A DNA stretch of 64,000 nt from DASWNP01 sp036399175 (GTDB lineage: Bacteria; Acidobacteriota; Blastocatellia; Pyrinomonadales; Pyrinomonadaceae). Below the pieces are notes generated by a model. That model was not told the DNA's origin. It did not search any database and was given only the letters and a program-made list of their open reading frames with translations. Location of the stretch: positions 62,001-126,000 of the forward strand of contig DASWNP010000061.1 of the NCBI GenBank assembly GCA_036399175.1, given 5' to 3'. This document shows positions 43,287 to 51,434 of this stretch, one piece after another. The position numbers were made by a program, and so were the translations under genes. Positions within the stretch are counted from its first letter, which is position 1. Every line of letters starts with the position of its first letter.

Positions 43287-43619
43287 TTGAAGCTACCAAA
43301 TGCCGACAGGGCTGTGGTGGAAATTAGCAAGTTACGTAGCTACAGCCTGAGCCCGACACACGACATTGGCAAACATAAGGCGCGTGTTTTTCAAGCGGCG
43401 CTTGGAATTACGATTGACGATGCGGAATGGCTGCGCAAACAACTGCTGCGAGCAGCGATTGAAGGGGAAACCATCGAAGGAAGAATGTCTCCATTCGGGC
43501 AGATGTACGTGCTAGATGCTGTAATCAAACGCGGAAACCTATCTGCCTTAGTTCGTACCACATGGATTGTCGAACACGGCACGGATTTCCCTCGCCTGAC
43601 GAGTTGCTACGTGAAATGA
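43287..43619 (+). CDS. Small DUF6883-like protein
   Basis: 110 residues, TTG start with GGGAGAAGG upstream. LPNADRAVVEISKLRSYSLS, GKHKARVFQAALGIT and FGQMYVLDAV with TTWIVEHGTDFPRLTSCYV match a family I know as DUF6883, often paired with DUF4926 and found near toxin or immunity genes. Base composition is visibly less GC-rich than the flanking enzyme subunits. It begins 34 bp after the large subunit and is followed by a DUF4926 gene, an inserted cassette inside the enzyme operon. Confidence 0.72.
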   Translation: MKLPNADRAVVEISKLRSYSLSPTHDIGKHKARVFQAALGITIDDAEWLRKQLLRAAIEGETIEGRMSPFGQMYVLDAVIKRGNLSALVRTTWIVEHGTDFPRLTSCYVK

Positions 43620-43632
43620 AAGTGAGATAGCG

Positions 43633-43869
43633 ATGCAGGAGATTAAAGAAAATGATGTAGTCGCCCTGCTAACCGACTTGCCGGAGCAAAACCTGCGGCG
43701 CGGCGATGTAGGAACTGTCATCGAAGTGTTTGAACGCAGCGCACATCATCCCGGCGGATTCATCGTCGAATTTGTCGATGAATCCGGCGATGTCTACGCA
43801 CATGCCGACATTACCGACGCCGCACAACTCATCCCGCTTCGTTTCAACTTTCAGAGCGAGGCCGCATGA
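43633..43869 (+). CDS. Small DUF4926-like protein
   Basis: 78 residues. ENDVVALLTDLPEQNLRRGD, VGTVIEVFE and GGFIVEFVDESGD fit the DUF4926 family, a small SH3-like barrel commonly encoded beside DUF6883. It starts 13 bp after the DUF6883 stop, so the two are coupled. The pair may be a toxin-antitoxin or immunity-like module; this is association-based and not proven. Confidence 0.72.
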   Translation: MQEIKENDVVALLTDLPEQNLRRGDVGTVIEVFERSAHHPGGFIVEFVDESGDVYAHADITDAAQLIPLRFNFQSEAA

Positions 43870-43888
43870 AAGATTAAGCGCGAAACCT

Positions 43889-44107
43889 ATGAGCAGACAA
43901 AAAACCGATAGACCTTTGGTCTTTAGTGTAGTTGAAGACAACGGGGAGAACGTGACTATCGAGATTACGGAAGAGGACTATCGGCGCGATTTGGAGACAG
44001 GGATAGAGGAAGAAGCTACTCTGAAGCCCGGACGCTACAAGATGAAGCGCGGCGGTTTTCTCACGCGCCACCCTGAGTTGAAGATTCAAGATAGAAAGAG
44101 AGCATGA
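43889..44107 (+). CDS. Small acidic/basic hypothetical protein
   Basis: 72 residues from the ATG at 43889: PLVFSVVEDNGENVTIEITE then EEATLKPGRYKMKRGGFLTR and a Lys/Arg-rich end. No family recognised. It starts 19 bp after the DUF4926 stop and ends 10 bp before the flavin-subunit gene, so it is the third gene of the inserted cassette. Confidence 0.6.
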   Translation: MSRQKTDRPLVFSVVEDNGENVTIEITEEDYRRDLETGIEEEATLKPGRYKMKRGGFLTRHPELKIQDRKRA

Positions 44108-44117
44108 TTAAGTCTGT

Positions 44118-45110
44118 ATGATGAGACTTCCGAAGTTTAGTTACCGCGTGCCGCTGGAGATTTCCGACGCGGTGAAGATGATGGGCGAGGCGGGCGCGGA
44201 GGGGCAGTTCGTGGCGGGCGGGACAGACCTGTATCCGAATATGAAGCGGCGGCAGCAGACGCCCCGGACGGTTATCTCGGTGGCACGGCTGCGACAGTTG
44301 CGCGAGATTAGCGGCGACGGGCAGACGGGCTTGCGTATCGGCGCGGGCGTCTCTTTGACCGACATCTGTGAGCACAGGATCGTCAGGCGCGATTACCCTT
44401 CGTTGGCGCGGGCGGCGAGCCTGATTTCGACGCCGACGCTGAGAAACATGGGAACGATTGGCGGTAACCTTCTGCTCGATACGCGCTGCAATTATTACGA
44501 CCAGAATTACGAGTGGCGCAAGGCCATCAATTTCTGCATGAAGAAGGACGGCCAAGTTTGCTGGGTTGCGCCGGGGAGTCCGAAGTGCTGGGCGGTGCAG
44601 TCGGCAGACCTCGTGCCTTTGATGGTGGCGATAGGCGCGCGCCTGCGTCTCGTCTCGACGCTCGGCGAGCGCGAGGTTGCAGCCGCCGGTCTCTATAACA
44701 ACGACGGCATCGACTACCTGCGCAAGAGGCCGGACGAGCTTCTCACCGAGATTCAACTGCCGCCGGTGAACGGCTGGCGTGCGACCTATAAGAAACTGCG
44801 CCGTCGCGGGTCGTTCGACTTTCCGGTGCTCGGCGTCGCCGCGTGGCTCGACGTAGGGCAGGACGGCACGGTGCGCGACGCGAGGTTGATTCTCGGCGGC
44901 GTCGCACCTGCTCCGCTCGAAGTAAAAGAAGCGCAGGCCGCGCTCGTCGGGCAGCCACTCGACGAAGAGCGCATGCAGGCCGCCGCCGAAGCCTGTTACC
45001 TCAAAGCGCGCCCCCTCGACAACACCGATTTCATAATGAACTGGCGCAAGCAGATGACCCGCCCCTATGTCCTGCGCGCGCTGGAAGAACTGAAAGGCAG
45101 TGAGCGGTGA
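44118..45110 (+). CDS. FAD subunit of a molybdenum hydroxylase, HcrB-like with extra [4Fe-4S] loop
   Basis: 330 residues. FAD-binding blocks FVAGGTDLYPNMK and TLRNMGTIGGNLLLDTRC precede an insertion with four cysteines (Cys124, 140, 148, 157; spacing C-x15-C-x7-C-x8-C), then CO-dehydrogenase flavin C-terminal features (LRRRGSFDFPVLGVAAWL). That insertion and spacing are what I recall for the beta subunit of 4-hydroxybenzoyl-CoA reductase, where it binds a [4Fe-4S] cluster and lets the enzyme run in the reductive direction. The last codons and stop (Ser-Glu-Arg-stop) lie in palindrome 9. Confidence 0.88.
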   Translation: MMRLPKFSYRVPLEISDAVKMMGEAGAEGQFVAGGTDLYPNMKRRQQTPRTVISVARLRQLREISGDGQTGLRIGAGVSLTDICEHRIVRRDYPSLARAASLISTPTLRNMGTIGGNLLLDTRCNYYDQNYEWRKAINFCMKKDGQVCWVAPGSPKCWAVQSADLVPLMVAIGARLRLVSTLGEREVAAAGLYNNDGIDYLRKRPDELLTEIQLPPVNGWRATYKKLRRRGSFDFPVLGVAAWLDVGQDGTVRDARLILGGVAPAPLEVKEAQAALVGQPLDEERMQAAAEACYLKARPLDNTDFIMNWRKQMTRPYVLRALEELKGSER

Positions 45111-45187
45111 GCGGTAAGCAGTGAGCAGTAAACTCAAAATCAGTTTTTTGTCTGCTTACTGCTTACCGCTTACTGCTCACTTGTTCA
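45098..45187. repeat. Heptad-unit palindrome 9
   Basis: Left arm units AGCGGTG, AGCGGTA, AGCAGTG, AGCAGTA; right arm TGCTTAC, TGCTTAC-type units. The HcrB-like stop is the TGA of the first units. The element ends next to GTTCACTATCGTGAAC, a small palindrome holding the MocA start. Confidence 0.85.
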
Positions 45188-45192
45188 CTATC

Positions 45193-45825
45193 GTGAACAA
45201 GGTCTCCGCAATCCTTTTGGCTGCCGGGCGTTCGAGGCGGATGGGGGCGTTTAAGGCGCTGCTGCCGTTTCCGGGCGAGCGGCGGAGGGTGGTCGAAGCG
45301 TGTGTGGAGAATCTGCGCGGGGCGGGGGTGGAAGAGATAGTTTTGGTGGTCGGCCATCGTGGTGGGGAGCTGCGGGAGCGGGTGGCGCAACTGTCGTTGA
45401 AGGTGGCGGTGAACGAGACGACGGGGAGCGAGATGGGGGCGTCCATCGCACGCGGCGTCGAGCGTTTGTCGGAAGAAGCGGAGGCCGTGCTGATTACGCT
45501 CGTAGACCAGCCCGCCGTTCCACCCCGTGCGATACGAAGCCTGCTCGACGCGCGCGAGCGGACGGGCGCTCGGCTCGTCGTGCCGGAGTGGCAGGGGCGC
45601 GGCGGGCATCCAGTTCTGGTTGACCTGGAGTTTCGTGAAGAGTTGTCGAACCTCGACGCAGCGGGGGGCTTGCGTGCGCTGTTCGCGGCTCACGCCGGAG
45701 AGGTTTTGCGCTGCCCTGTGGATTCGCCTTACGTTGCGCGCGATATGGATACGTGGGAGGATTACTGCGCGCTCTACGAAGAGGTTTTCGGCCATCCGCC
45801 GGAAGGGGCGCGAGCCGGAAAGTAG
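45193..45825 (+). CDS. MocA/MobA-like molybdenum cofactor nucleotidyltransferase
   Basis: 210 residues from a GTG at 45193 (VNKVSAILLAAGRSRRMG). The frame stays open upstream to 45121 but that stretch is repeat-coded. ILLAAGRSRRMGAFKALLPF is the nucleotide-binding motif; VLVVGHRGGELRE, LITLVDQPAVPP and WQGRGGHPVLV complete the MocA pattern. It probably adds CMP to the Mo cofactor for the adjacent hydroxylase, as MocA does for xanthine dehydrogenase-family enzymes. It directly follows the flavin subunit. Confidence 0.87.
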   Translation: MNKVSAILLAAGRSRRMGAFKALLPFPGERRRVVEACVENLRGAGVEEIVLVVGHRGGELRERVAQLSLKVAVNETTGSEMGASIARGVERLSEEAEAVLITLVDQPAVPPRAIRSLLDARERTGARLVVPEWQGRGGHPVLVDLEFREELSNLDAAGGLRALFAAHAGEVLRCPVDSPYVARDMDTWEDYCALYEEVFGHPPEGARAGK

Positions 45826-46069
45826 GTTTTCCGAAGAGCAGGTTTTCAGACGGGGTCGGTCGCCGTCACGCTCGCCGCCCGGATGGTCTTCAGGTGGGTT
45901 TGGGAGCGGGTTTTCAGTCAAGGGGTTTTGTATGTCTTTCGTCCAACCTTTCTTTTTGACCGCACATCTAAACGGTCGTATGAGTAACCTCGCAAGCTTT
46001 ATCAAGCGCGCTCTTCAGAAACAACCCGACAGCCTTTTGCAAGCCGACTTGAACCGGAAGGAGAAACAG

Positions 46070-46636
46070 ATGCTGACCCCCAACGGACGCCGATTTGTCG
46101 TCGCGGCGCTCGCGCTTCTGGCCGTCTTCGGCGGCTTCGCGTCGGCTGTTTCGGGCGACGCGGCGGCTTCCACCGCTTGCTTCGAGACGCCCGTCGAGTT
46201 CAGGCTGCGCACCACCGAGGGCGGCGAGATTTCCAGCGAGCAGTTGCGCGGCGACGTAGTAGTGATGGCGTTCGGCGCGGCGTGGCTGCCGCTTTCGCGT
46301 GCGCAGGTTCAAGGCGTGCAGAAGGTCGCAGACCAGTACGGCGAGCGCAACGTGCGCGTCTACTGGGTGAGCACCGATTCAGACTCGCCGAAGTCGAAGA
46401 ACTATGCGACTGACGGGCAGTTGCGCGAGTTCGCCAGCCGCAACGGATTGAAGGTCGCCGTGCTGCGCGACCCCGGCGGCATGCTGCTCAAGCAACTGCG
46501 CATCGACCAGCTTCCCGCAATCGTCATCCTCGACCGCGCAGGCAACCTCTCCGGCTCGCCCATCGGCGGCCTCGACCGCGACGGCAAGCTCGCAGACATC
46601 ATCGCCCCCCGGCTCGACCGCCTGCTCAACAACTAA
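46070..46636 (+). CDS. Thioredoxin-fold (TlpA/redoxin-like) exported protein lacking CXXC
   Basis: 188 residues from the ATG at 46070 after GGAAGGAG. A signal peptide (FVVAALALLAVFGGFASAVS) precedes a thioredoxin fold: LRTTEGGEISSEQLRGDVVV, MAFGAAWLPLSRAQVQGVQK, LRDPGGMLLKQLRIDQLPAI and VILDRAGNLSG. Where TlpA or peroxiredoxins have W-C-x-x-C the protein has W-L-P-L-S, so both active cysteines are missing. The cis-Pro (QLPAIVIL) is kept. A disulfide reductase role is unlikely; it may be a binding or scaffold version. Confidence 0.8.
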   Translation: MLTPNGRRFVVAALALLAVFGGFASAVSGDAAASTACFETPVEFRLRTTEGGEISSEQLRGDVVVMAFGAAWLPLSRAQVQGVQKVADQYGERNVRVYWVSTDSDSPKSKNYATDGQLREFASRNGLKVAVLRDPGGMLLKQLRIDQLPAIVILDRAGNLSGSPIGGLDRDGKLADIIAPRLDRLLNN

Positions 46637-46642
46637 TCAAAG

Positions 46643-46721
46643 TATGAACGCGGAACGCTGAACGCTGAACTGAAAACAGAAAACTGCTTTTCATTCAGCG
46701 TTCAGCGTTCCGCGTTCATCG
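46643..46721. repeat. Heptad-unit palindrome 10
   Basis: Left arm GAACGCG, GAACGCT, GAACGCT; right arm CAGCGTT, CAGCGTT, CCGCGTT. The Maf C-terminus (Met-Asn-Ala-Glu-Arg-stop) is encoded by the right arm. Confidence 0.85.
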
Positions 46722-47337
46722 TTTCTGTGGCGAGTTTATAGACGAGCCTGACGGGCAGGCCGACGACGTTCCAGTAGTCGCCTCTGATGGCTTCGATGAA
46801 GAGGGCGGCATGTCCCTGCACGGCGTATGCGCCCGCCTTGTCGAGCGGCTCGCCGACGTGGACGTGCCAGTCAATCTCGGCTTCGCTCATCCGGCCGAAG
46901 CGCACGAGCGTTCTTTCGTGAGCCACCGACGCCCGACCCGATTCGGCGCGCACGAGCGCCACTCCGGTCAAAACTTCGTGCTCGCGCCCGCCGAGCAGTC
47001 GGAGCATCTCGCGCGCTTCCCCTTCGTCGCGCGGCTTGCCGAGCACGAGTCCATCGACGACTACCACCGTATCTGCGCCGAGCACGAGGCCGAACAGACG
47101 CGTCGAGGCCACCGCCTGCGCCTTCTCTCTCGCCAGCCGCTCGACGTAAGCCACAGGCTCTTCGCCCGCCTCGCGCGTCTCGTCCAAATCAGCCGGAGAC
47201 ACCTCGAAACGCCAGCCGACAGCGCGCAGAATCTCAGCCCTTCGCGGGCTCGAAGAAGCCAATACCAACGGCTCCAACATCGACGCCCAGAAGTCGCCCG
47301 CCGCGCTTCCCGCTTGTGGCTCTCGCTCTTTATCCAT
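46702..47337 (-). CDS. Maf-family nucleoside triphosphate pyrophosphatase
   Basis: 211 residues from the ATG at 47337 (MDKEREPQAGSA); the ATG at 47280 (MLEPLVLASSSP) is also possible. LVLASSSPRRAEILRAVG, VLGADTVVVVDGLVLGKPRD and GDYWNVVGLPV are the Maf signature blocks. It hydrolyses non-standard or free nucleoside triphosphates (dTTP/UTP/CTP type) to the monophosphate. The open frame continues upstream to 47439 as IHWFIDSL and IHWLIDSM, an 8-residue repeat coded by palindrome 11 and unlikely to be translated. The stop codon lies in palindrome 10. Confidence 0.9.
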   Translation of the reverse strand: MDKEREPQAGSAAGDFWASMLEPLVLASSSPRRAEILRAVGWRFEVSPADLDETREAGEEPVAYVERLAREKAQAVASTRLFGLVLGADTVVVVDGLVLGKPRDEGEAREMLRLLGGREHEVLTGVALVRAESGRASVAHERTLVRFGRMSEAEIDWHVHVGEPLDKAGAYAVQGHAALFIEAIRGDYWNVVGLPVRLVYKLATETMNAER

Positions 47338-47365
47338 TAAACTCACCTGTATCAAAAACTGATGC

Positions 47366-47443
47366 TCTGATTCATTCTTCCATTGATTCATCGAATCAAT
47401 CAACCAATGAATCAATGAATCAATGAACCAGTGAATCAATAGA
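47366..47443. repeat. Octamer-unit palindrome 11
   Basis: Left arm TGATTCAT, TCTTCCAT, TGATTCAT; right arm ATGAATCA, ATGAATCA, ATGAACCA, GTGAATCA. Unit length is 8, not 7. It lies between the divergent Maf and DUF721 genes. Confidence 0.85.
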
Positions 47444-47446
47444 CTG

Positions 47447-47914
47447 ATGGACGACCTGATTAGAGCGATACCGAAGCTTCTGCGCGCGTCGGGCGACGCC
47501 GAAGAGGTTGTGGAAGCGGCGGCGATGGTGGCTTGGCGACGCGTGGCGGGCGAGGCGCTGCGCGGCTGCGCCGTGCCCTTTCGCCTCTATCGCAAGACGC
47601 TCGTCGTCGCCGTCCCCGACTCGACTTGGAAGAAGCAGATGGAAGCCGTGAGCGGCCAGCTCCTCTTTCGCGTCAACTCGATGCTCGGACAGGCGCTCGT
47701 CACCTACATCGAATTTCGCGTTGACCCCAAGACCGTGCAGGCCGAGCGGGCGCGCTTGCAGGCCGCCAATGCCGACCCGGAAGCGCACGACCGCCTCGCC
47801 CTCGAACGCGCTGGCACGCTCCGCGACGCCGCCGCCTCCATCCGCGACGAAAATCTACGCCGACGCTTCCTGCTCGCCGCAGGCAGCTACATGAACGCAC
47901 AGGAGAAAAGATAA
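47447..47914 (+). CDS. DUF721 (DciA-like) protein
   Basis: 155 residues. EAAAMVAWRRVAGEALRGCA, LVVAVPDSTWKKQMEAVSG and QLLFRVNSMLGQALVTYIEF match the DUF721 domain, which includes DciA, a loader of the DnaB helicase in bacteria without DnaC. The C-terminal half is a charged helical stretch (about 100-155). Whether it works in replication here is not shown. It is divergent from maf, with palindrome 11 between them. Confidence 0.75.
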   Translation: MDDLIRAIPKLLRASGDAEEVVEAAAMVAWRRVAGEALRGCAVPFRLYRKTLVVAVPDSTWKKQMEAVSGQLLFRVNSMLGQALVTYIEFRVDPKTVQAERARLQAANADPEAHDRLALERAGTLRDAAASIRDENLRRRFLLAAGSYMNAQEKR

Positions 47915-47920
47915 AGAAGC

Positions 47921-48003
47921 ATTCAGCAATCAGCAGTCAGCTTTCAGCAAGACTAAGAAAGCCAATTCCGGCTGAACGCTGAAAGCTGACTGCTGACAGC
48001 TAA
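47921..48003. repeat. Heptad-unit palindrome 12
   Basis: Left arm TCAGCAA, TCAGCAG, TCAGCTT; right arm GCTGAAC, GCTGAAA, GCTGACT, GCTGACA. Same family as palindrome 5 (constant GCTGA, variable dinucleotide). It fills the gap between the DUF721 and gatC genes. Confidence 0.85.
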
Positions 48004-48008
48004 CCATC

Positions 48009-48332
48009 ATGCCTATCACGGAATCCGACATCGAGAAGATAGCCGCGCTGGCTCATCTGGAAATCACGGATGAGGAACGAAGGGCGCTGACGCCGCAGAT
48101 GGCGGCCATCGTGGCCTACGTCGAGCAGCTCGGCGAGCTGGACACGAGCCGGGTCGAACCGGCCATCGGCGGCCTCACGCCCGAAGGTGAGCGCACCGAA
48201 TCGGCGCGCGAAGACGAGCCGCGCCCTTCGCTCGGACAAAAGCTCGCGCTCGAACAAGCCCCCGACCCTTCGCACGGACATTTTCGCGTCCCGAAGGTAC
48301 TGGCGGGCTCTCACGAAACCGAAAATTTTTAG
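48009..48332 (+). CDS. gatC: Asp-tRNA(Asn)/Glu-tRNA(Gln) amidotransferase subunit C
   Basis: 107 residues. ESDIEKIAALAHLEITDEER and IVAYVEQLGELDTS are the GatC helical pattern, and FRVPKVL near the end is the conserved tail that wraps GatA. It stabilises GatA in the GatCAB complex that makes Gln-tRNA or Asn-tRNA. gatA follows 95 bp downstream. No gatB is in the window. Confidence 0.93.
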   Translation: MPITESDIEKIAALAHLEITDEERRALTPQMAAIVAYVEQLGELDTSRVEPAIGGLTPEGERTESAREDEPRPSLGQKLALEQAPDPSHGHFRVPKVLAGSHETENF

Positions 48333-48427
48333 TCTCACGTCTGCGGCCTCGTAAAACTCTTTCGAGCGGCGACGCTCGAAGCGCGGAGGTTTTCTGCGTC
48401 GCGGGCGTTTCCTATAGAAGTGTTTCT

Positions 48428-49963
48428 ATGACGGCTCAGGAAAACAGCATCGAACGAATCGGCGCGCGTCTGGCGAGCGGCGAGACGAGCATCAGCGCGA
48501 CCGTCGAAGCGGCGCTCGCCTCGGCGGAGCGGCTCAACGAAACGCTCAACGCCTTTCTCCAAATCGACCGCCCCGGCGCTCTCAAACGCGCAGCAGAACT
48601 CGACGCAGCGCGAGACGGCGGTGGTGATACGACGCGAAGAGACGCCGACTCGTCCACATCAAAAGCAGAAGCTTCGACTTCCGACGGCGCGACGATGAAG
48701 GGCGCGCTCTACGGCATCCCCATCGCCGTTAAGGACAACATCTGCGTGCGCGGCCTACAGACCTCGTGCGGGTCGCGCATCCTCGGCAGCTACCAGCCGC
48801 CCTACGACGCCACCGTTATCGAACGTCTCAACGCCGCCGGTGCCGTCGTCGTCGGTAAGACCAACTGCGACGAGTTTGCGATGGGCTCGTCGAACGAAAA
48901 CTCTGCTTACGGCCCCGTGCGTAACCCCTGGGATACGGCGCGCGTGCCGGGCGGCTCTTCGGGCGGCTCGGCGGCGGCGGTAGCGGCTCGCATCGTGCCC
49001 GTCGCGCTCGGCTCGGAGACGGGCGGCTCTGTGCGCCAGCCCGCCGCGCTCTGCGGCATCGTCGGCCTCAAGCCGACCTACGGGCGCGTCTCTCGTTACG
49101 GGCTCGTAGCCTTCGGCTCGTCGCTCGATCAGGTCAGCGTCTTCGGCCAGACGGTGCTCGACGCGGCGACGGTACTTCAGACCATCGCCGGAAGAGACGA
49201 GCGCGACGCGACGACCGCCGACGTGGAAGTGCCCGACTACGCGAGCGAGCTGCGCGCCTCCGGCGACGTACGCGGAGCGCGTATCGGCGTACCGCGCGCA
49301 CTCTTCGGAGAAGGACTCGACCCGGAGGTGCGAGCCTCCGTCGAGCGCGCCATCGAAGTCTACCGCGACCTCGGCGCGGAGATTGTCGATGTCGAGTTGC
49401 CGCACGCGAAGTATTCCATCGCCGTCTACTACATCCTCGCCACCGCCGAAGCTTCGTCCAATCTCGCGCGCTTCGACGGCGTGCGCTACGGCTTCCGCAC
49501 CGAAGAGGCGCGCACGCTCTCGGAGATGTATCGTCGCACGCGTGAAGAAGGCTTCGGCGCGGAAGTCAAACGCCGCATCATGCTCGGCACGTACGTGCTC
49601 TCTTCCGGCTACTACGAAGCCTACTATCGCAAGGCGCAGCTCGGGCGCTCGCTGCTCAAAGAGGATTTCCGGCAGGCGTTCGAGCGCTGCGACGCCGTCG
49701 CCACGCCGACCACGCCGACGCCCGCCTTCCTCATCGGGGAAAAGACGGACGACCCGCTCTCTATGTACCTGAGCGACATCTACACCTGCACGGCCAATCT
49801 CGTCGGCATCCCCGGCATCTCCATCCCCTGCGGTCTCTCTTCCGAGCGCCTGCCCATCGGCTTCCAACTCATGGCTCGGCACTGGAACGAGTCCACGCTC
49901 CTGCGCCTCGCCCGCGCCTACGAACAGGCGCAGCCCTTCGGCCACCAGCCGCGCGTCATGTGA
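48428..49963 (+). CDS. gatA: Asp-tRNA(Asn)/Glu-tRNA(Gln) amidotransferase subunit A
   Basis: 511 residues. The amidase triad is seen in IAVKDNICVRG (Lys), GGSSGGSAAAVAA and GSETGGSVRQPAAL (cis-Ser and nucleophile Ser). TYGRVSRYGLVAFGSSLDQ and GIPGISIPCG are further blocks. It releases ammonia from glutamine for transamidation. An insertion of about 27 polar residues (GGGDTTRRDADSSTSKAE, then more Ser/Thr) sits near residues 62-88, in a loop that is short in most GatA proteins. Confidence 0.94.
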   Translation: MTAQENSIERIGARLASGETSISATVEAALASAERLNETLNAFLQIDRPGALKRAAELDAARDGGGDTTRRDADSSTSKAEASTSDGATMKGALYGIPIAVKDNICVRGLQTSCGSRILGSYQPPYDATVIERLNAAGAVVVGKTNCDEFAMGSSNENSAYGPVRNPWDTARVPGGSSGGSAAAVAARIVPVALGSETGGSVRQPAALCGIVGLKPTYGRVSRYGLVAFGSSLDQVSVFGQTVLDAATVLQTIAGRDERDATTADVEVPDYASELRASGDVRGARIGVPRALFGEGLDPEVRASVERAIEVYRDLGAEIVDVELPHAKYSIAVYYILATAEASSNLARFDGVRYGFRTEEARTLSEMYRRTREEGFGAEVKRRIMLGTYVLSSGYYEAYYRKAQLGRSLLKEDFRQAFERCDAVATPTTPTPAFLIGEKTDDPLSMYLSDIYTCTANLVGIPGISIPCGLSSERLPIGFQLMARHWNESTLLRLARAYEQAQPFGHQPRVM

Positions 49964-50063
49964 AAGGCAAAAGGAAAAAGGCAAAGGGCAAAAGTAAGAA
50001 TCAAATCTGAAGTGGTTTCAGCCGCACTTTTGCCTTTTTCCTTTTTACCTTTGCCCTTTTTTT
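49963..50063. repeat. Heptad-unit palindrome 13
   Basis: Left arm AAAGGCA, AAAGGAA, AAAGGCA, AAGGGCA; right arm TTTTGCC, TTTTTCC, TTTTTAC, CTTTGCC. It starts at the gatA stop codon. The T-rich right arm could also end transcription on the plus strand. Confidence 0.85.
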
Positions 50064-50166
50064 ACCGTCGTATCTTTTCAGTGGCAGTTGGTAATAACTT
50101 TCAGAAGCCGCTTCGGCCAGAGAGGTCTTCGAGCACGAGCCCACTGTAGGACGAAACTCCAAAAGG

Positions 50167-50760
50167 ATGACGGACGAAAAGCTACTGCAACGAGCGAGTC
50201 GGGGCGACGAGTCGGCCTTTCTGTCGCTCTACGAGCGACACCGCGCGCCCGTCTTTCGTTTCGCTTACAGGATGCTCGGCAGCGTCGAGCTGGCCGAAGA
50301 CGTGACGCAGGACTGCTTCCTCGGTTTGATTAAAAACCCCAACGGCTTCGACCCGGCGCGCGCAGCCCTCAGAACCTATCTCTACGCGGCGGCGCGCAAC
50401 CTCGCCTGCAAGCATTTCCGACACCCTGCGAGCGACGCGGCGCGCTCGCTCAAGGTCGAGGATTTGTCGGAAGACCTGCGTACGGAGGCGCGCGAAGAGC
50501 CGCTCGGACTACTTCTCGACGCGGAGCTTTCCTTCGAGGTCTCGAAGGCGGTGGGGCGCTTGCCTCCTTTGCAGCGCGAGGCTATCGTGCTCTTTGAATA
50601 CGAGGAGCTGTCGCTTCAGGAGATAGCTGCAATCGTCGGGGCTGATACGGGCACGGTCAAGTCGCGCCTGTTTCGCGCGCGGGCGGCGCTCAGGAAGTCG
50701 CTCGCGCCGTATTTGAAAAGCGAGGCGGAGATAGAGAAATTCAAGAAGGTCTACAAATGA
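50167..50760 (+). CDS. ECF-type RNA polymerase sigma factor
   Basis: 197 residues. Region 2: FLSLYERHRAPVFRFAYRML and EDVTQDCFLGLIKN, with RTYLYAAARNLACKHFR. Region 4: LPPLQREAIVLFEYEELSLQ and EIAAIVGADTGTVKSRLFRA. It directs polymerase to a stress or envelope regulon. The next gene starts with an ATGA overlap, and a four-gene operon follows. GGTAATAACTTT at about 50089-50100 resembles an ECF -35 element and may mean self-regulation; this is weak evidence. Confidence 0.92.
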   Translation: MTDEKLLQRASRGDESAFLSLYERHRAPVFRFAYRMLGSVELAEDVTQDCFLGLIKNPNGFDPARAALRTYLYAAARNLACKHFRHPASDAARSLKVEDLSEDLRTEAREEPLGLLLDAELSFEVSKAVGRLPPLQREAIVLFEYEELSLQEIAAIVGADTGTVKSRLFRARAALRKSLAPYLKSEAEIEKFKKVYK

Positions 50761-51434
50761 ACAAGAAGAGAGACTACCTGCGACTCGTGCTGCGACGCGA
50801 AGGGGCGCGCTCTTCGGCGAGAGCCGAAGCTCACGCCACGACGCGAGATGAAGTGCCGGGCGACGAAGAGTTAAGCGCGCTCCTTGCAAGCTGGCGCGCG
50901 CCGCGCGCACCCTCACGCACGCTCGACGCGCGTCTCGCCCTCGCCTTCCGCGAGCAGACCCAAGCGCGTCTGCCGCTCTGGCGGCGACTCTTCCTGACGA
51001 AAATCGCCGTGCCCGTGCCCGCCTTTGCTGCGGCTGTCCTCGTTCTCATCTGCGCCGTCTCGGCCTCGGTCATCCTCCGCCTGAGAGACGTGCAGACGCA
51101 GAGCGCGCCGCAAGCCGGTGTCTCGACGAAGCTGGTGGCCGAGCGCGTGGAAGTTCCCATCGAAAGAGTCGTGGAGCGCATCGTCTACGTCGAGCGCGAG
51201 CAACAACAGCGTCGCGTCAGGCGTCGCAATGAGACACGAACGTCGTCGCAAACGGCGCAGACGCCGCAAACCGTGTCGCACGCCGCGCAGAGCGTCGGCG
51301 CAACGGCGACGACTGTCGAAGGCAACGAGCAGCGTAAGCGTCTGGAGGATTCGAGGGCGACGACGATGGCAGGCTTCAAGCCCGCCGCCGAAGTGAAATT
51401 GAGAATCATTAAGGGAGAGCAGTTCGAGAGATGA
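50757..51434 (+). CDS. Putative membrane anti-sigma-like protein
   Basis: 225 residues. A soluble N-terminal half (GDEELSALLASWRAPRAPS, as in zinc-free anti-sigma domains) precedes one membrane helix (VPAFAAAVLVLICAVSASVIL, about 82-102) and a C-terminal part with VEVPIERVVERIVYVEREQQ coiled coil and Gln/Thr-rich stretches. The ATGA overlap with the sigma gene and single-helix layout fit an anti-sigma factor, but the cysteine-His zinc motif is absent. Sure about the gene, less about the role. Confidence 0.7.
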   Translation: MNKKRDYLRLVLRREGARSSARAEAHATTRDEVPGDEELSALLASWRAPRAPSRTLDARLALAFREQTQARLPLWRRLFLTKIAVPVPAFAAAVLVLICAVSASVILRLRDVQTQSAPQAGVSTKLVAERVEVPIERVVERIVYVEREQQQRRVRRRNETRTSSQTAQTPQTVSHAAQSVGATATTVEGNEQRKRLEDSRATTMAGFKPAAEVKLRIIKGEQFER

